A stretch of DNA of 6,197 nucleotides, from contig JAMOPH010000391.1 in NCBI GenBank assembly GCA_027064665.1, positions 1 to 6,197 of the forward strand, written 5' to 3'. A program made the translations under genes and the position numbers. This stretch comes from a bacterium (GTDB taxonomy: Bacteria > UBP14 > UBA6098 > B30-G16). Numbering within the stretch: position 1 is the first letter of the stretch; each line of letters begins with the position of its first letter. The notes beneath the pieces were generated by a model. It did no database searches and was not told the DNA's origin. It saw only the letters and a program-made list of their open reading frames with translations. Below are positions 1 to 6,077 of this stretch, piece after piece.

Positions 1-220
1 GGTTGATTTAAGTCCCCGGGTGAGGGATGCGGTCATCCTTGCCGTGCCGCGGTATCCCCTGTGTTCCCCGGACTGCAAGGGTTTGTGCCCCATCTGCGGC
101 GCAAACCTCAACAAAACCACCTGCGAACACTATCAGACCCAGCAGACACCGCAGAAAGAAATTGACCCCAGATGGGAAGTTCTGGTTCAATATCTGGAAA
201 GTCAAAAGAACAAAAAATAG
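1..220 (+). CDS. yceD: YceD/DUF177 family protein, C-terminal part (5' end outside window)
   Basis: This is the last 72 codons of a gene that enters from the left edge; the first complete codon begins at base 2 and the stop is TAG at 218-220. The visible protein starts VDLSPRVRDAVILAVPRYPL and continues into a cysteine-rich knuckle, CSPDCKGLCPICG, followed by NLNKTTCEH. The C-x3-C-x3-C-x2-C pattern after a conserved 'R(D/E)..LL..P...LC' stretch is the hallmark of the DUF177/YceD C-terminus and probably binds zinc (inference). Members are small proteins usually encoded directly upstream of rpmF; they have been linked to 23S rRNA or ribosome assembly, and the biochemical role is not settled. 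Here rpmF also lies downstream, but one gene intervenes. A partial zinc-ribbon protein of another family is possible but unlikely given the neighbours. Confidence 0.85.
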   Translation, partial: VDLSPRVRDAVILAVPRYPLCSPDCKGLCPICGANLNKTTCEHYQTQQTPQKEIDPRWEVLVQYLESQKNKK

Positions 221-226
221 GAGGAG
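219..226 (+). promoter_or_regulatory. Strong Shine-Dalgarno for the lipoprotein gene
   Basis: AGGAGGAG overlaps the stop codon of the upstream yceD gene and ends 3 bases before the ATG at 230; the AGGAGG core (219-224) has 5 bases of spacing. It fixes the lipoprotein start and suggests co-transcription and possible translational coupling with yceD. Confidence 0.8.
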
Positions 227-229
227 ACT

Positions 230-907
230 ATGAATAGAAATCTGGTGCTTGTGGGGACATTTTTGCTTGTTGGGGCTTTTGCAGCATTTATTGCCGGATG
301 CAGCAGCGACGAAAACGGCGGAGGCGGAGGAGCATCATTCAGCGCAACAACCTACTACCCCCTCGGTCTCGGAGCCGAATGGACCTTCGTCAACGATTCC
401 GGCGACACCGCCGTCTACCGTATCCCGGACACACTCACAATTGACGGACATCTTGTCTACAGGATAATTCACACCAAGCCCGGCGGGACCGACACCATAC
501 TGGCGACGATAATCAACGGGGGAATTTACACCTACATCTCCGACCTTGACTCCTTCGTCTGTATCCTTCCGGCAACTTTCTCAATCGGGCAGAGTTGGGT
601 GGTTTTCAGTCGTGATTCCACCTGGAACACCGGCGGATATGATTACCACACCTGGACTGAGATAAATGTTAAGGCAATGGGGACAGAGAGCGTTTCCACT
701 CCGGCGGGTTCGTTCAACGCCATAAAATTTATGAGCGTGGAGGAAAGCGGCTACTCCATCGCTGTCGGCGACAGCGCAATTGAGGATGTGGAATACGACA
801 CCACTTACTCCTGGCTTGCCGCAAATGTGGGCGAGGTGAAAAATCTTGAAAGCGACGGCACCACCTGGTCGCTGGTGGAGTATTTTCTGGGAAACCCGGT
901 TAAATAA
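230..907 (+). CDS. Putative outer-membrane lipoprotein of unknown function
   Basis: A 225-residue protein. Residues 1-23 are a lipoprotein signal peptide: MNRN with one basic residue, a hydrophobic core (about 5-22) and a lipobox ending IAG-C with the acceptor Cys24. Ser25 at +2 would favour outer-membrane sorting under the E. coli Lol rule, which may not apply here. A flexible linker (SSDENGGGGG, about 25-34) precedes a probably beta-rich domain (about 38-225) that begins YYPLGLGAEWTF and contains VSTPAGSFNAIKF (about residues 156-168) and a late WLAANVGEVK. The pattern 'YYPL..G..W' ... 'TPAG.F.A.K' ... 'W.A..VG.VK' recurs in uncharacterised secreted proteins and lipoproteins of FCB and candidate-phylum bacteria; I know of no assigned function. 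The start is set by the strong SD just upstream. The gene follows yceD by 9 bases and precedes rpmF by 69. Its maturation would need the Lgt encoded at the other end of this window. Confidence 0.85.
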   Translation: MNRNLVLVGTFLLVGAFAAFIAGCSSDENGGGGGASFSATTYYPLGLGAEWTFVNDSGDTAVYRIPDTLTIDGHLVYRIIHTKPGGTDTILATIINGGIYTYISDLDSFVCILPATFSIGQSWVVFSRDSTWNTGGYDYHTWTEINVKAMGTESVSTPAGSFNAIKFMSVEESGYSIAVGDSAIEDVEYDTTYSWLAANVGEVKNLESDGTTWSLVEYFLGNPVK

Positions 908-931
908 AAAACTCTTGCTAAAATAGTTTTT
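907..931 (+). other. AT-rich inverted repeat in the lipoprotein-rpmF gap
   Basis: AAAAACT (907-913) and AGTTTTT (925-931) can form a 7-bp stem around an 11-base loop, starting at the last base of the lipoprotein stop codon. The right arm ends in five T residues, so it could be a weak terminator or attenuator, but only one pair is G-C and the stability is low. This 69-base gap is AT-rich and holds no gene. Confidence 0.25.
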
Positions 932-961
932 GAGCATAATGTTCTTAATTTGCAGGAAAAC

Positions 962-967
962 GGGAGG
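962..967 (+). promoter_or_regulatory. Shine-Dalgarno deciding the rpmF start
   Basis: GGGAGG lies 9 bases before the ATG at 977. It supports that start over the in-frame TTG at 950, which would add nine residues foreign to the L32 family. Confidence 0.75.
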
Positions 968-976
968 ATTAAGGAT

Positions 977-1168
977 ATGGCTCTGCCAAAAAGGAGACAT
1001 TCGCTTCAGCGCAAGCGCAAACGCAGGACACACTGGAAACTGAAGGGCGTTACCGCCGTGAAGTGTCCCAACTGTGAGAACCTGATGCTTCCGCATCGGG
1101 TTTGCCCCCACTGCGGATATTACAATGGTCGTCCCATAATCTCCGTGAAGAAGAAAAAGGAGAAGTGA
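977..1168 (+). CDS. rpmF: 50S ribosomal protein L32
   Basis: A 63-residue, highly basic protein and a component of the large ribosomal subunit. The sequence follows the family closely: MALPKRRHSLQRKRKRRTHW matches the usual MA(V)PKR..S..R...RR.HW start. A zinc-ribbon with CPNC (Cys30, Cys33) and CPHC (Cys43, Cys46) flanks the conserved LPHRVCP.CGYY.GR, so this is the four-cysteine, zinc-binding form of L32. The length is within the normal 55-65 range; the lysine-rich tail (VKKKKEK) is slightly extended. The ATG at 977 is chosen because it gives the canonical N-terminus and has a good SD. The stop (TGA, 1166-1168) overlaps a possible GTG start of plsX. The rpmF-plsX-fabH order is very widely conserved and links ribosome production to membrane lipid synthesis. 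Confidence 0.97.
   Translation: MALPKRRHSLQRKRKRRTHWKLKGVTAVKCPNCENLMLPHRVCPHCGYYNGRPIISVKKKKEK
1157..1162 (+). promoter_or_regulatory. AAGGAG upstream of the plsX GTG start
   Basis: AAGGAG lies inside the 3' end of rpmF but only 2 bases before the GTG at 1165, shorter than normal SD spacing. It could still allow coupled re-initiation at the GTGA overlap. A second purine-rich site, AGGGAG at 1234-1239, is 6 bases before an in-frame ATT at 1246, which is a competing start for plsX. Confidence 0.4.
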
Positions 1169-2316
1169 AAACGGGAAGGCTGAAGTATTTCACATCTCGC
1201 TGGAAATCCCGGTGGAAGAAGGAACTCAACCGCAGGGAGCATCCGATTCGGGTTGTGGTTGATGCCTGCGGCGGCGATGCGGGTGTGTCTATAAATGTGG
1301 ACGCCGCCATCGCAGCAGTGTTTGAATCCGAACACCTGGAAGTCATTTTAGTCGGCAAACAGGGGGAAATTGAACAGTGTCTTCACCGCCGCAGATTTCG
1401 CCCGCAGGAAATAAGGATCGTCAATGCCGAGGAGACAGTTGGTATGGATGACCAGCCGCTCAAGGCGGCAAAAAGGCAAAAAACCTCAATCGCCACCGGA
1501 CTGGAACTTCTCAAAACCGGCGAGGCTGATGCCTTCGTCAGTGTGGGGAACACCGGCGCCGTGGTCGCCACTGCAATGCTGAAACTGGGCAAAATCCCAA
1601 ACATTGACCGAGCGCCAATTCTTGCGATTTTTCCCACGCTGGCAGGGGATCCCGTTGCGGTGCTTGATGTCGGCGCCAATGTTGACTGCCGCCCAAATTA
1701 TCTTCTCCAGTTCGCCGTGTTGGGCGCAACCTATGCGGAACTGGTGATGGAGCGCAAAAATCCTGCAGTGGCGCTTCTGTCCATCGGCGAGGAATCCGCC
1801 AAGGGCAACGCCGCAGTCAAAACCGCACATTCGCTTCTGGCTCAACACGCCCCCGATCTGGGCATAAATTTCATCGGCAACATTGAGGGCAGAGATATCC
1901 TCAAAGGCGCCGCCGATGTCCTCGTCGTTGACGGTTTCGTCGGAAATATCCTTCTCAAATACACCGAAAGCATCTTTGATTTCGTCAACACACTTTTCAA
2001 AAAGGGGCACAGGTTTTCAATTCTTTCGCTCATCGGCGGGCTGTTTTTGTATCCCGCCCTGCGGCGGACACTAAAGGATTTCAACTATGCCGAATACGGC
2101 GGTGCGCCGCTTTTGGGAGTTAAAGGCAATGTGGTAATTGGGCACGGCGCAAGTTCCGTCAAGGCAGTCAAAAACGCCATTCTTTTGGCGCAAAATATGG
2201 CTATTGTCAATCTCCCTCAGGCGCTGAGTAGTGCCGCCGAAAAACTCGGAACACTAACAAACAAGGAGAAGTCAAATGAGGTCGGCAATACTGGGGACAG
2301 GCTCATACGTGCCTGA
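1165..2316 (+). CDS. plsX: Phosphate acyltransferase PlsX
   Basis: PlsX converts acyl-ACP and phosphate to acyl-phosphate, the donor for PlsY in phosphatidic acid synthesis; it is a peripheral membrane enzyme. Counted from the GTG at 1165 (383 residues), the family blocks appear in order: VVVDACGGD (30-38, usually DAMGGD), VSVGNTGA (125-132), VLDVGANVDC (166-175), LSIGEESAKGN (205-215), GNIEGRDIL (238-246), VVDGFVGN (254-261), YGGAPLLGVKG (311-321) and GHGASS (326-331). The start is uncertain. The only standard start codon between the rpmF stop and the conserved core is the GTG at 1165, which overlaps the rpmF stop as GTGA and adds about 27 Trp/Lys/Arg-rich residues ahead of the normal N-terminus. 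An in-frame ATT at 1246 would give the canonical N-terminus (356 residues). The C-terminal tail after about residue 332 is long, and its last codons overlap fabH by 41 bases. Identity is certain; the N-terminus is not. Confidence 0.95.
   Translation: MKTGRLKYFTSRWKSRWKKELNRREHPIRVVVDACGGDAGVSINVDAAIAAVFESEHLEVILVGKQGEIEQCLHRRRFRPQEIRIVNAEETVGMDDQPLKAAKRQKTSIATGLELLKTGEADAFVSVGNTGAVVATAMLKLGKIPNIDRAPILAIFPTLAGDPVAVLDVGANVDCRPNYLLQFAVLGATYAELVMERKNPAVALLSIGEESAKGNAAVKTAHSLLAQHAPDLGINFIGNIEGRDILKGAADVLVVDGFVGNILLKYTESIFDFVNTLFKKGHRFSILSLIGGLFLYPALRRTLKDFNYAEYGGAPLLGVKGNVVIGHGASSVKAVKNAILLAQNMAIVNLPQALSSAAEKLGTLTNKEKSNEVGNTGDRLIRA
2263..2268 (+). promoter_or_regulatory. Shine-Dalgarno for fabH
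   Basis: AAGGAG lies within the 3' coding part of plsX, 7 bases before the fabH ATG at 2276. Ideal spacing supports this start and therefore the 41-base overlap of the two genes. Confidence 0.8.
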
Positions 2317-3259
2317 GAAGGTCTTGACCAATTTTGACCTTGAGAAGATGGTTGACACCTCCGATGAGTGGATTCGCACGCGCACCGGAATTGTTGAGCG
2401 CCGTATGGCGGATAAAGACACCCCAAGTTCTGAATTAGCGCTCCGGGCGGCGAAAAAAGCCCTCCAAATGTCCAACCTCACGGCGCAGGATATGGACGCA
2501 ATACTGGTGGCGACCGTCACACCTGATCATATGTTTCCCTCCACCGCCTGTCTTCTCCAGCACAAACTCGGCGCCCGCAAGGTTATGTCGTACGATTTCT
2601 CCGCCGGCTGCACCGGATTTATCTACGGTCTCATTCAGGCTGACGCTATGATTCGCGCCGGTGTGGCAAAGTATGTGCTGGTGGTAGCCGTCGAGGAGTT
2701 GACGAAAATCACAAACTGGACTGACCGGAGCACCTGCGTTCTTTTCGGCGATGGCGCCGGAGCGGCTGTCGTCGGTCCCGCAAAGGACGATGAGCACGGA
2801 ATTCTGTCCACATACGCCGCCGCCGACGGCTCCCTCGGAGACCTTCTGATACTCCCTGCTGGCGGCTCCGCTATGCCGGCATCGGAGGAGACTGTCAAAA
2901 AGAACCTCCACACGCTTCATATGGCGGGCAACGAGGTGTTCAAGCACGCCGTCCGGCAGATGGAAGAAGCCGCTATCAAAGGGCTTGAACTTGCCGGGAT
3001 TGATATGAAAGACCTTGACTGGCTCGTCCCGCATCAGGCGAACATAAGAATTATTGACTTCCTCGCCCGCAGGCTCAATCTCCCGATGGACAGAGTCGTG
3101 GTCACAATTGACAAATACGGGAACACCTCGGCGTCGTCAATCCCCATCGCCCTTGACGAGGCTGTCCGCGACGGCAGGATAAAATCCGACCAGACTGTTC
3201 TTATGGTGGCTTTCGGCGCAGGGTTCACCTGGGGAAGTGTTCTTATGCGCTGGCAGTAA
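2276..3259 (+). CDS. fabH: Beta-ketoacyl-ACP synthase III (FabH)
   Basis: FabH condenses acetyl-CoA (or another short acyl-CoA) with malonyl-ACP to start type II fatty-acid synthesis in the cytosol. The 327-residue length is typical. The thiolase-fold catalytic triad is complete: Cys112 in DFSAGCTGF, His253 in VPHQAN and Asn283 in KYGNTSASS. Other family marks are the N-terminal GTGSYVPEKVLTN, DEWIRTRTGI (29-39), the glycine-rich FGDGAGAAV (157-165) and the C-terminal FGAGFTWGSVLMRW. The SSIP after the Asn and the ADGS loop are also standard. The start at 2276 gives the family N-terminus and has AAGGAG at the right distance. It is the last gene of the plus-strand run, followed by a probable terminator 65 bases on. 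The primer preference (acetyl versus branched acyl-CoA) cannot be read from the sequence with confidence. Confidence 0.97.
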   Translation: MRSAILGTGSYVPEKVLTNFDLEKMVDTSDEWIRTRTGIVERRMADKDTPSSELALRAAKKALQMSNLTAQDMDAILVATVTPDHMFPSTACLLQHKLGARKVMSYDFSAGCTGFIYGLIQADAMIRAGVAKYVLVVAVEELTKITNWTDRSTCVLFGDGAGAAVVGPAKDDEHGILSTYAAADGSLGDLLILPAGGSAMPASEETVKKNLHTLHMAGNEVFKHAVRQMEEAAIKGLELAGIDMKDLDWLVPHQANIRIIDFLARRLNLPMDRVVVTIDKYGNTSASSIPIALDEAVRDGRIKSDQTVLMVAFGAGFTWGSVLMRWQ

Positions 3260-3303
3260 AACCCTTCGGAGCGAAAACTCAAAAGGCGGGATAGCCCTAA
3301 CTG

Positions 3304-3325
3304 CCGGAAAAAACTTCAATTCCGG
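3304..3325. repeat. Small inverted repeat in the fabH / DUF2723 convergent junction
   Basis: CCGGAA (3304-3309) and TTCCGG (3320-3325) form a 6-bp inverted repeat around 10 bases. It spans the stop codon of the minus-strand gene (3316-3318) and abuts the plus-strand terminator hairpin, with which it shares two bases. No T-tract follows on either strand immediately after the stem, so I do not call it a terminator. Confidence 0.3.
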
Positions 3326-5241
3326 GCGGGCTGTGTCTCGCCCTTTTGTTTTGCCGATTCTGCCCGGCGGCGAATTATGTCCTGCCGGAGAATCTCTATC
3401 TGCGCCGGCGTCAGAAAACTGCGCAGACTGTCCACCGTGGCGAGGGCATCATCAAACCTTTTTGCCTCAACCTGCACAGTCAGGATATTTTTGAGAATCT
3501 CATCGTTGTCGGGGTCAAATTTGTGGGCATACCATAGGTATTGTTCGCACTCGCCGAGGACGCCTATCCGATGATCGTATGCGGCGCGGAGAAGGAAAAA
3601 GTGGGCATATCCGCCGAAAATCACTCTCTCGCGGTCATCCCAGCGAGGGCGCCGGGCAAGTGTGCTGAACAGTTCAAACAGATGCGGCGGCAGAGGACGA
3701 AATCTCGCCCGCCGGTCCACGCGAAGGAGCACTCCCTCGGGAATTCCGCGGTATTTTTGCTCAAAAAATCTCTCCGGCACAAACGCATACACCGGACCTC
3801 TCCAGCGGGAAATCAGTGAGTCAATCATCGTCTCAAAGGCGCCCTGAAGCAGGACGGGATTGTATTTTTCGCCGCGCTCAAACGGGGCAACATACTCAAG
3901 AAATTCCCTCTCTGCGCCGCCGAAATCAATTCCCGCGGCGGCAAGTTGCTCAACATACCAGGACCTGCGCAGAAGCGCAAAATCCACCAGCGTCAAATCG
4001 GGGCGGATGCCCTCGCATTTCTGCAGATACACCGCCGGGGAATACATATCCCAACTTCCTAAAATCAGAAGCGAGTGCGCCGGCGCAAAGGAGACCACAT
4101 TTTCGGCGTATTCGCGGGCGCTCCAGTTGTCGCTCTGGTCGGAGAGGGGGAAATTGCGCGCCGCAAGATATCCCGCCGCAAAAACGACAACCGCCACAGA
4201 TACTTTCCGCCACCGCATCGGCGCGGAAACCCCCGCTATCCCCAGCGCGAGGGCGCCGCTTAGGGGAAGATAATACGGCGCTATGTCGGGGATATTATAG
4301 TTGAGGGCGTATATCACATCGGAGATGCCCACCAGAACCGCAAAAATCCCCAGACGGCGACAGACACCGCCGGAGATAATCATAGCGACCAGCCCGGCAA
4401 AAGACACGGGAAGTGTCCATCCGAAGGAATGCCACAAAATCTTTGCGCAGGTGGACAGATTCTGGCGGAGTTCCGCCATCGGGCGGGAGAACATCCACAC
4501 GCGATACTGCCAGCCGGTCAGATGCTTGAGAAATCTTGCGAGAGTGTGCGGCGCGCCCCAGTCAAGCGCCGACGACTGCGCCGACCTTATGGGAAGATAC
4601 AGATACACCGAAAGCCCCATCGCAAAAAGCACCGCCGAAAACAAAACCTGCCTGCGGGAAAGCGAACCCCTGCCAGCCCAGAGAATATAAACTATCCCCG
4701 GAATCCACAGAATCGCACTCATATGATTCGTCAGACTGATGCCGTAGAAGTATGCGAAGGCTAAAAGATAGCGCGCCCTTTTCCGCACAAGCCACAGAAC
4801 CAAAAACAGCACCGCAATCCACATAAACGCCGCCGAGAGGGAATACACCTCGGTGATTACCGAGCAATCCCACAGGATTTTTGATGCGGCGAGGGAAATT
4901 GCGCCGAAAAACGCCGCAATTTTGGGAATTCCGATTTCCAGAAGAATCAGGGCGAAAAACAAAACCGCAAGGGCACCGAACACCGCCGACATAAGGTTCG
5001 TCCCCAGCACCGGGGGATACAAAAGATGGGAGAAAATCCGCCCGAAAAGAGTGTATGTTGGATATCCCGTTGGGTGAGCGACGCCGAGGGTGTAGCACAC
5101 TGCGGCGAGTTCGCCGGAATCGGAAAGATTTACCGTGGGCGAAAGGGTCAGAAGATAAAGCGCCAGCGCCGTCGCAAAAACCAGCACACCAAACACAAAC
5201 CGCCCGAATAATAATTCCTTTGTTTGCCGGAAAATTTCCAT
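3316..5241 (-). CDS. DUF2723 multipass membrane protein, putative GT-C type glycosyltransferase
   Basis: A 641-residue membrane protein. After a short basic N-terminus the first membrane helix is about 14-36. It is followed by the family signature SPTVNLSDSGELAAVCYTLG (34-53) and VAHPTGYPTYTLFGRIF (54-70), the DSGE / HP.G.P pattern of PF11028 (DUF2723). Further hydrophobic segments lie at about 80-102, 108-122, 133-152, 158-188, 197-217, 275-292, 297-312, 323-340 and 346-362. Residues from about 365 are soluble and presumably periplasmic: a stretch with ILGSWDMYSPAVYLQ (393-407) and a helical C-terminus (about 560-610) resembling one TPR unit. The DxGE motif in the first exported loop, with many membrane helices, matches the layout of GT-C lipid-linked sugar transferases. 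DUF2723 proteins have been proposed as protein O-glycosyltransferases; the activity here is inference. The start at 5241 places the first helix as in the family. No clear SD precedes it (upstream is ATTATTTTTTCAAAAT), and longer starts would run into lgt on the other strand. The stop is TGA at 3318-3316. Confidence 0.85.
   Translation of the reverse strand: MEIFRQTKELLFGRFVFGVLVFATALALYLLTLSPTVNLSDSGELAAVCYTLGVAHPTGYPTYTLFGRIFSHLLYPPVLGTNLMSAVFGALAVLFFALILLEIGIPKIAAFFGAISLAASKILWDCSVITEVYSLSAAFMWIAVLFLVLWLVRKRARYLLAFAYFYGISLTNHMSAILWIPGIVYILWAGRGSLSRRQVLFSAVLFAMGLSVYLYLPIRSAQSSALDWGAPHTLARFLKHLTGWQYRVWMFSRPMAELRQNLSTCAKILWHSFGWTLPVSFAGLVAMIISGGVCRRLGIFAVLVGISDVIYALNYNIPDIAPYYLPLSGALALGIAGVSAPMRWRKVSVAVVVFAAGYLAARNFPLSDQSDNWSAREYAENVVSFAPAHSLLILGSWDMYSPAVYLQKCEGIRPDLTLVDFALLRRSWYVEQLAAAGIDFGGAEREFLEYVAPFERGEKYNPVLLQGAFETMIDSLISRWRGPVYAFVPERFFEQKYRGIPEGVLLRVDRRARFRPLPPHLFELFSTLARRPRWDDRERVIFGGYAHFFLLRAAYDHRIGVLGECEQYLWYAHKFDPDNDEILKNILTVQVEAKRFDDALATVDSLRSFLTPAQIEILRQDIIRRRAESAKQKGETQPARN
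3324..3352 (+). terminator. Probable rho-independent terminator of the yceD-fabH run
   Basis: GGGCG (3324-3328) pairs with CGCCC (3339-3343), extendable inward by a G-C and a G-U pair to 7 bp with a 6-base loop, and is followed by TTTTGTTTT (3344-3352). It sits 65 bases after the fabH stop and lies entirely inside the last codons of the convergent DUF2723 gene, so the same DNA is coding on one strand and a stop signal on the other. Confidence 0.6.
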
Positions 5242-5271
5242 ATTTTGAAAAAATAATCGTATGGAGACGCT
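5242..5271. promoter_or_regulatory. 30-base divergent intergenic region between the DUF2723 gene and lgt
   Basis: This short AT-rich gap separates the two start codons. On the plus strand GGAG at 5263-5266 is the SD for lgt, 5 bases before its ATG. There is no room for two full promoters, so at least one must lie inside the neighbouring coding sequence. I see no clear -35/-10 pair on either strand. Confidence 0.4.
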
Positions 5272-6072
5272 ATGCACAGGGAATTGTTGCGCATAGGGAA
5301 TTTCAGTATTCACTCGTGGGGAGTGATGGTGGCGCTGGGGTTTTTGGTTGGGCTCTGGTATTCCGTCAGGCGCGCCAAAAAGATGAATTTCCCCCAGCAG
5401 CACATCTACGATATCTCCATAATTCTCATACTTTGCGCAATACTCGGCTCGCGGGTGTGGTATGTGCTGACTCATCTTGACGAGTTCCGCGGACACTGGA
5501 TTGATGTGATAAATCCGTTCCAGTCGGGCGGATTTGGAATTTCGGGTATGGCTATGGTCGGCGGCGTGGTCGGAGCAATTGTCTCCGCCCTGCTGTTCTG
5601 CGTAATAAGGCGGATAAATTTCTTTGAAATCGCAGACATAATCGCCCCCACATTTCTTCTGGGAATGTTTGTCGGAAGATGGGGGTGCTTTCTAAACGGA
5701 TGCTGTTTCGGAAGACCGTGCAATCTGCCGTGGTGCGTGGTTTTCCCACAGGGTAGCCCCGCCGGATATGTCTTCCCGCATACCAAAATCCATCCCACAG
5801 AACTCTACGAGGCATTCATAGACCTTTTTATGTTCATCCTGCTGATAAAACTTGAGAAAAAACACAGGAATTTTGTGGGCTGGTCCTTCTGGATGACATT
5901 TCTGCTCTACGGCTTGGGCAGGGCGATAGTTGACTACTGGCGCTGGTATGAACCTCAGGAAATTGTGCTGAGATACTTAGGCGGAAACCTCTCCATCCAC
6001 GGCACTATAGCCCTTGGGGTGGCAGCACTCTCCGCCATAATGCTCATTATCAAACCGGGGAAGAAAATTTAA
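5272..6072 (+). CDS. lgt: Prolipoprotein diacylglyceryl transferase (Lgt)
   Basis: Lgt moves the diacylglyceryl group of phosphatidylglycerol onto the lipobox cysteine of prolipoproteins in the inner membrane, the first step of lipoprotein maturation. The 266 residues include about seven hydrophobic helices. Family marks: IHSWGVMVALGFLVG (13-27), LGSRVWYVL (58-66), GMAMVGGVVGAI (92-103), the signature GRWGCFLNGCCFGR (135-148), HPTELYE (174-180) and YGLGRAIVDYWR (213-224). Arg136 and Arg217 correspond to the essential E. coli Arg143 and Arg239, and Tyr213 to Tyr235. By hand alignment, Trp16 replaces Tyr26, Val97 replaces His103, and Cys139 replaces Asn146; the last is common in non-proteobacterial NGCC-type enzymes. 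The ATG at 5272 has GGAG 5 bases upstream. The gene is divergent from the DUF2723 gene and is followed by a hairpin repeat 5 bases after the stop. A likely substrate is the lipoprotein at 230-907. Confidence 0.95.
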   Translation: MHRELLRIGNFSIHSWGVMVALGFLVGLWYSVRRAKKMNFPQQHIYDISIILILCAILGSRVWYVLTHLDEFRGHWIDVINPFQSGGFGISGMAMVGGVVGAIVSALLFCVIRRINFFEIADIIAPTFLLGMFVGRWGCFLNGCCFGRPCNLPWCVVFPQGSPAGYVFPHTKIHPTELYEAFIDLFMFILLIKLEKKHRNFVGWSFWMTFLLYGLGRAIVDYWRWYEPQEIVLRYLGGNLSIHGTIALGVAALSAIMLIIKPGKKI

Positions 6073-6077
6073 GTGTT

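Noticed and set aside
915..940. Promoter before rpmF: TTGCTA and CATAAT
   Set aside because: The spacing is only 14 bases and no other -35/-10 pair with good spacing is visible; AT-richness alone is not enough.
950..976. TTG start at 950 for rpmF
   Set aside because: It would add nine residues before the invariant MA(L/V)PKR start and has no SD; GGGAGG supports 977.
581..1111. Minus-strand open frame of 176 codons across the lipoprotein end and rpmF
   Set aside because: It runs antisense through rpmF, which is certain, and its protein shows no family features; it is a shadow frame.
2435..3034. Minus-strand open frame of about 199 codons within fabH
   Set aside because: It lies fully antisense to the catalytic core of FabH and has no recognisable motif.
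3260..3300. Minus-strand terminator for the DUF2723 gene (GGC/GCC stem followed by TTTT)
   Set aside because: The stem would be only 3-4 bp, too weak to support a call.
3816..4304. Plus-strand open frame of 162 codons opposite the DUF2723 gene
   Set aside because: The product is Arg/Pro/Ser-rich low-complexity sequence, typical of the antisense of a GC-rich coding region; the opposite strand has the real membrane protein.
5242..5496. Upstream extension of the DUF2723 gene to a start at 5496
   Set aside because: The extra 85 residues are not membrane- or family-like and lie antisense to the conserved N-terminal part of lgt; the Met at 5241 directly precedes the expected first membrane helix.
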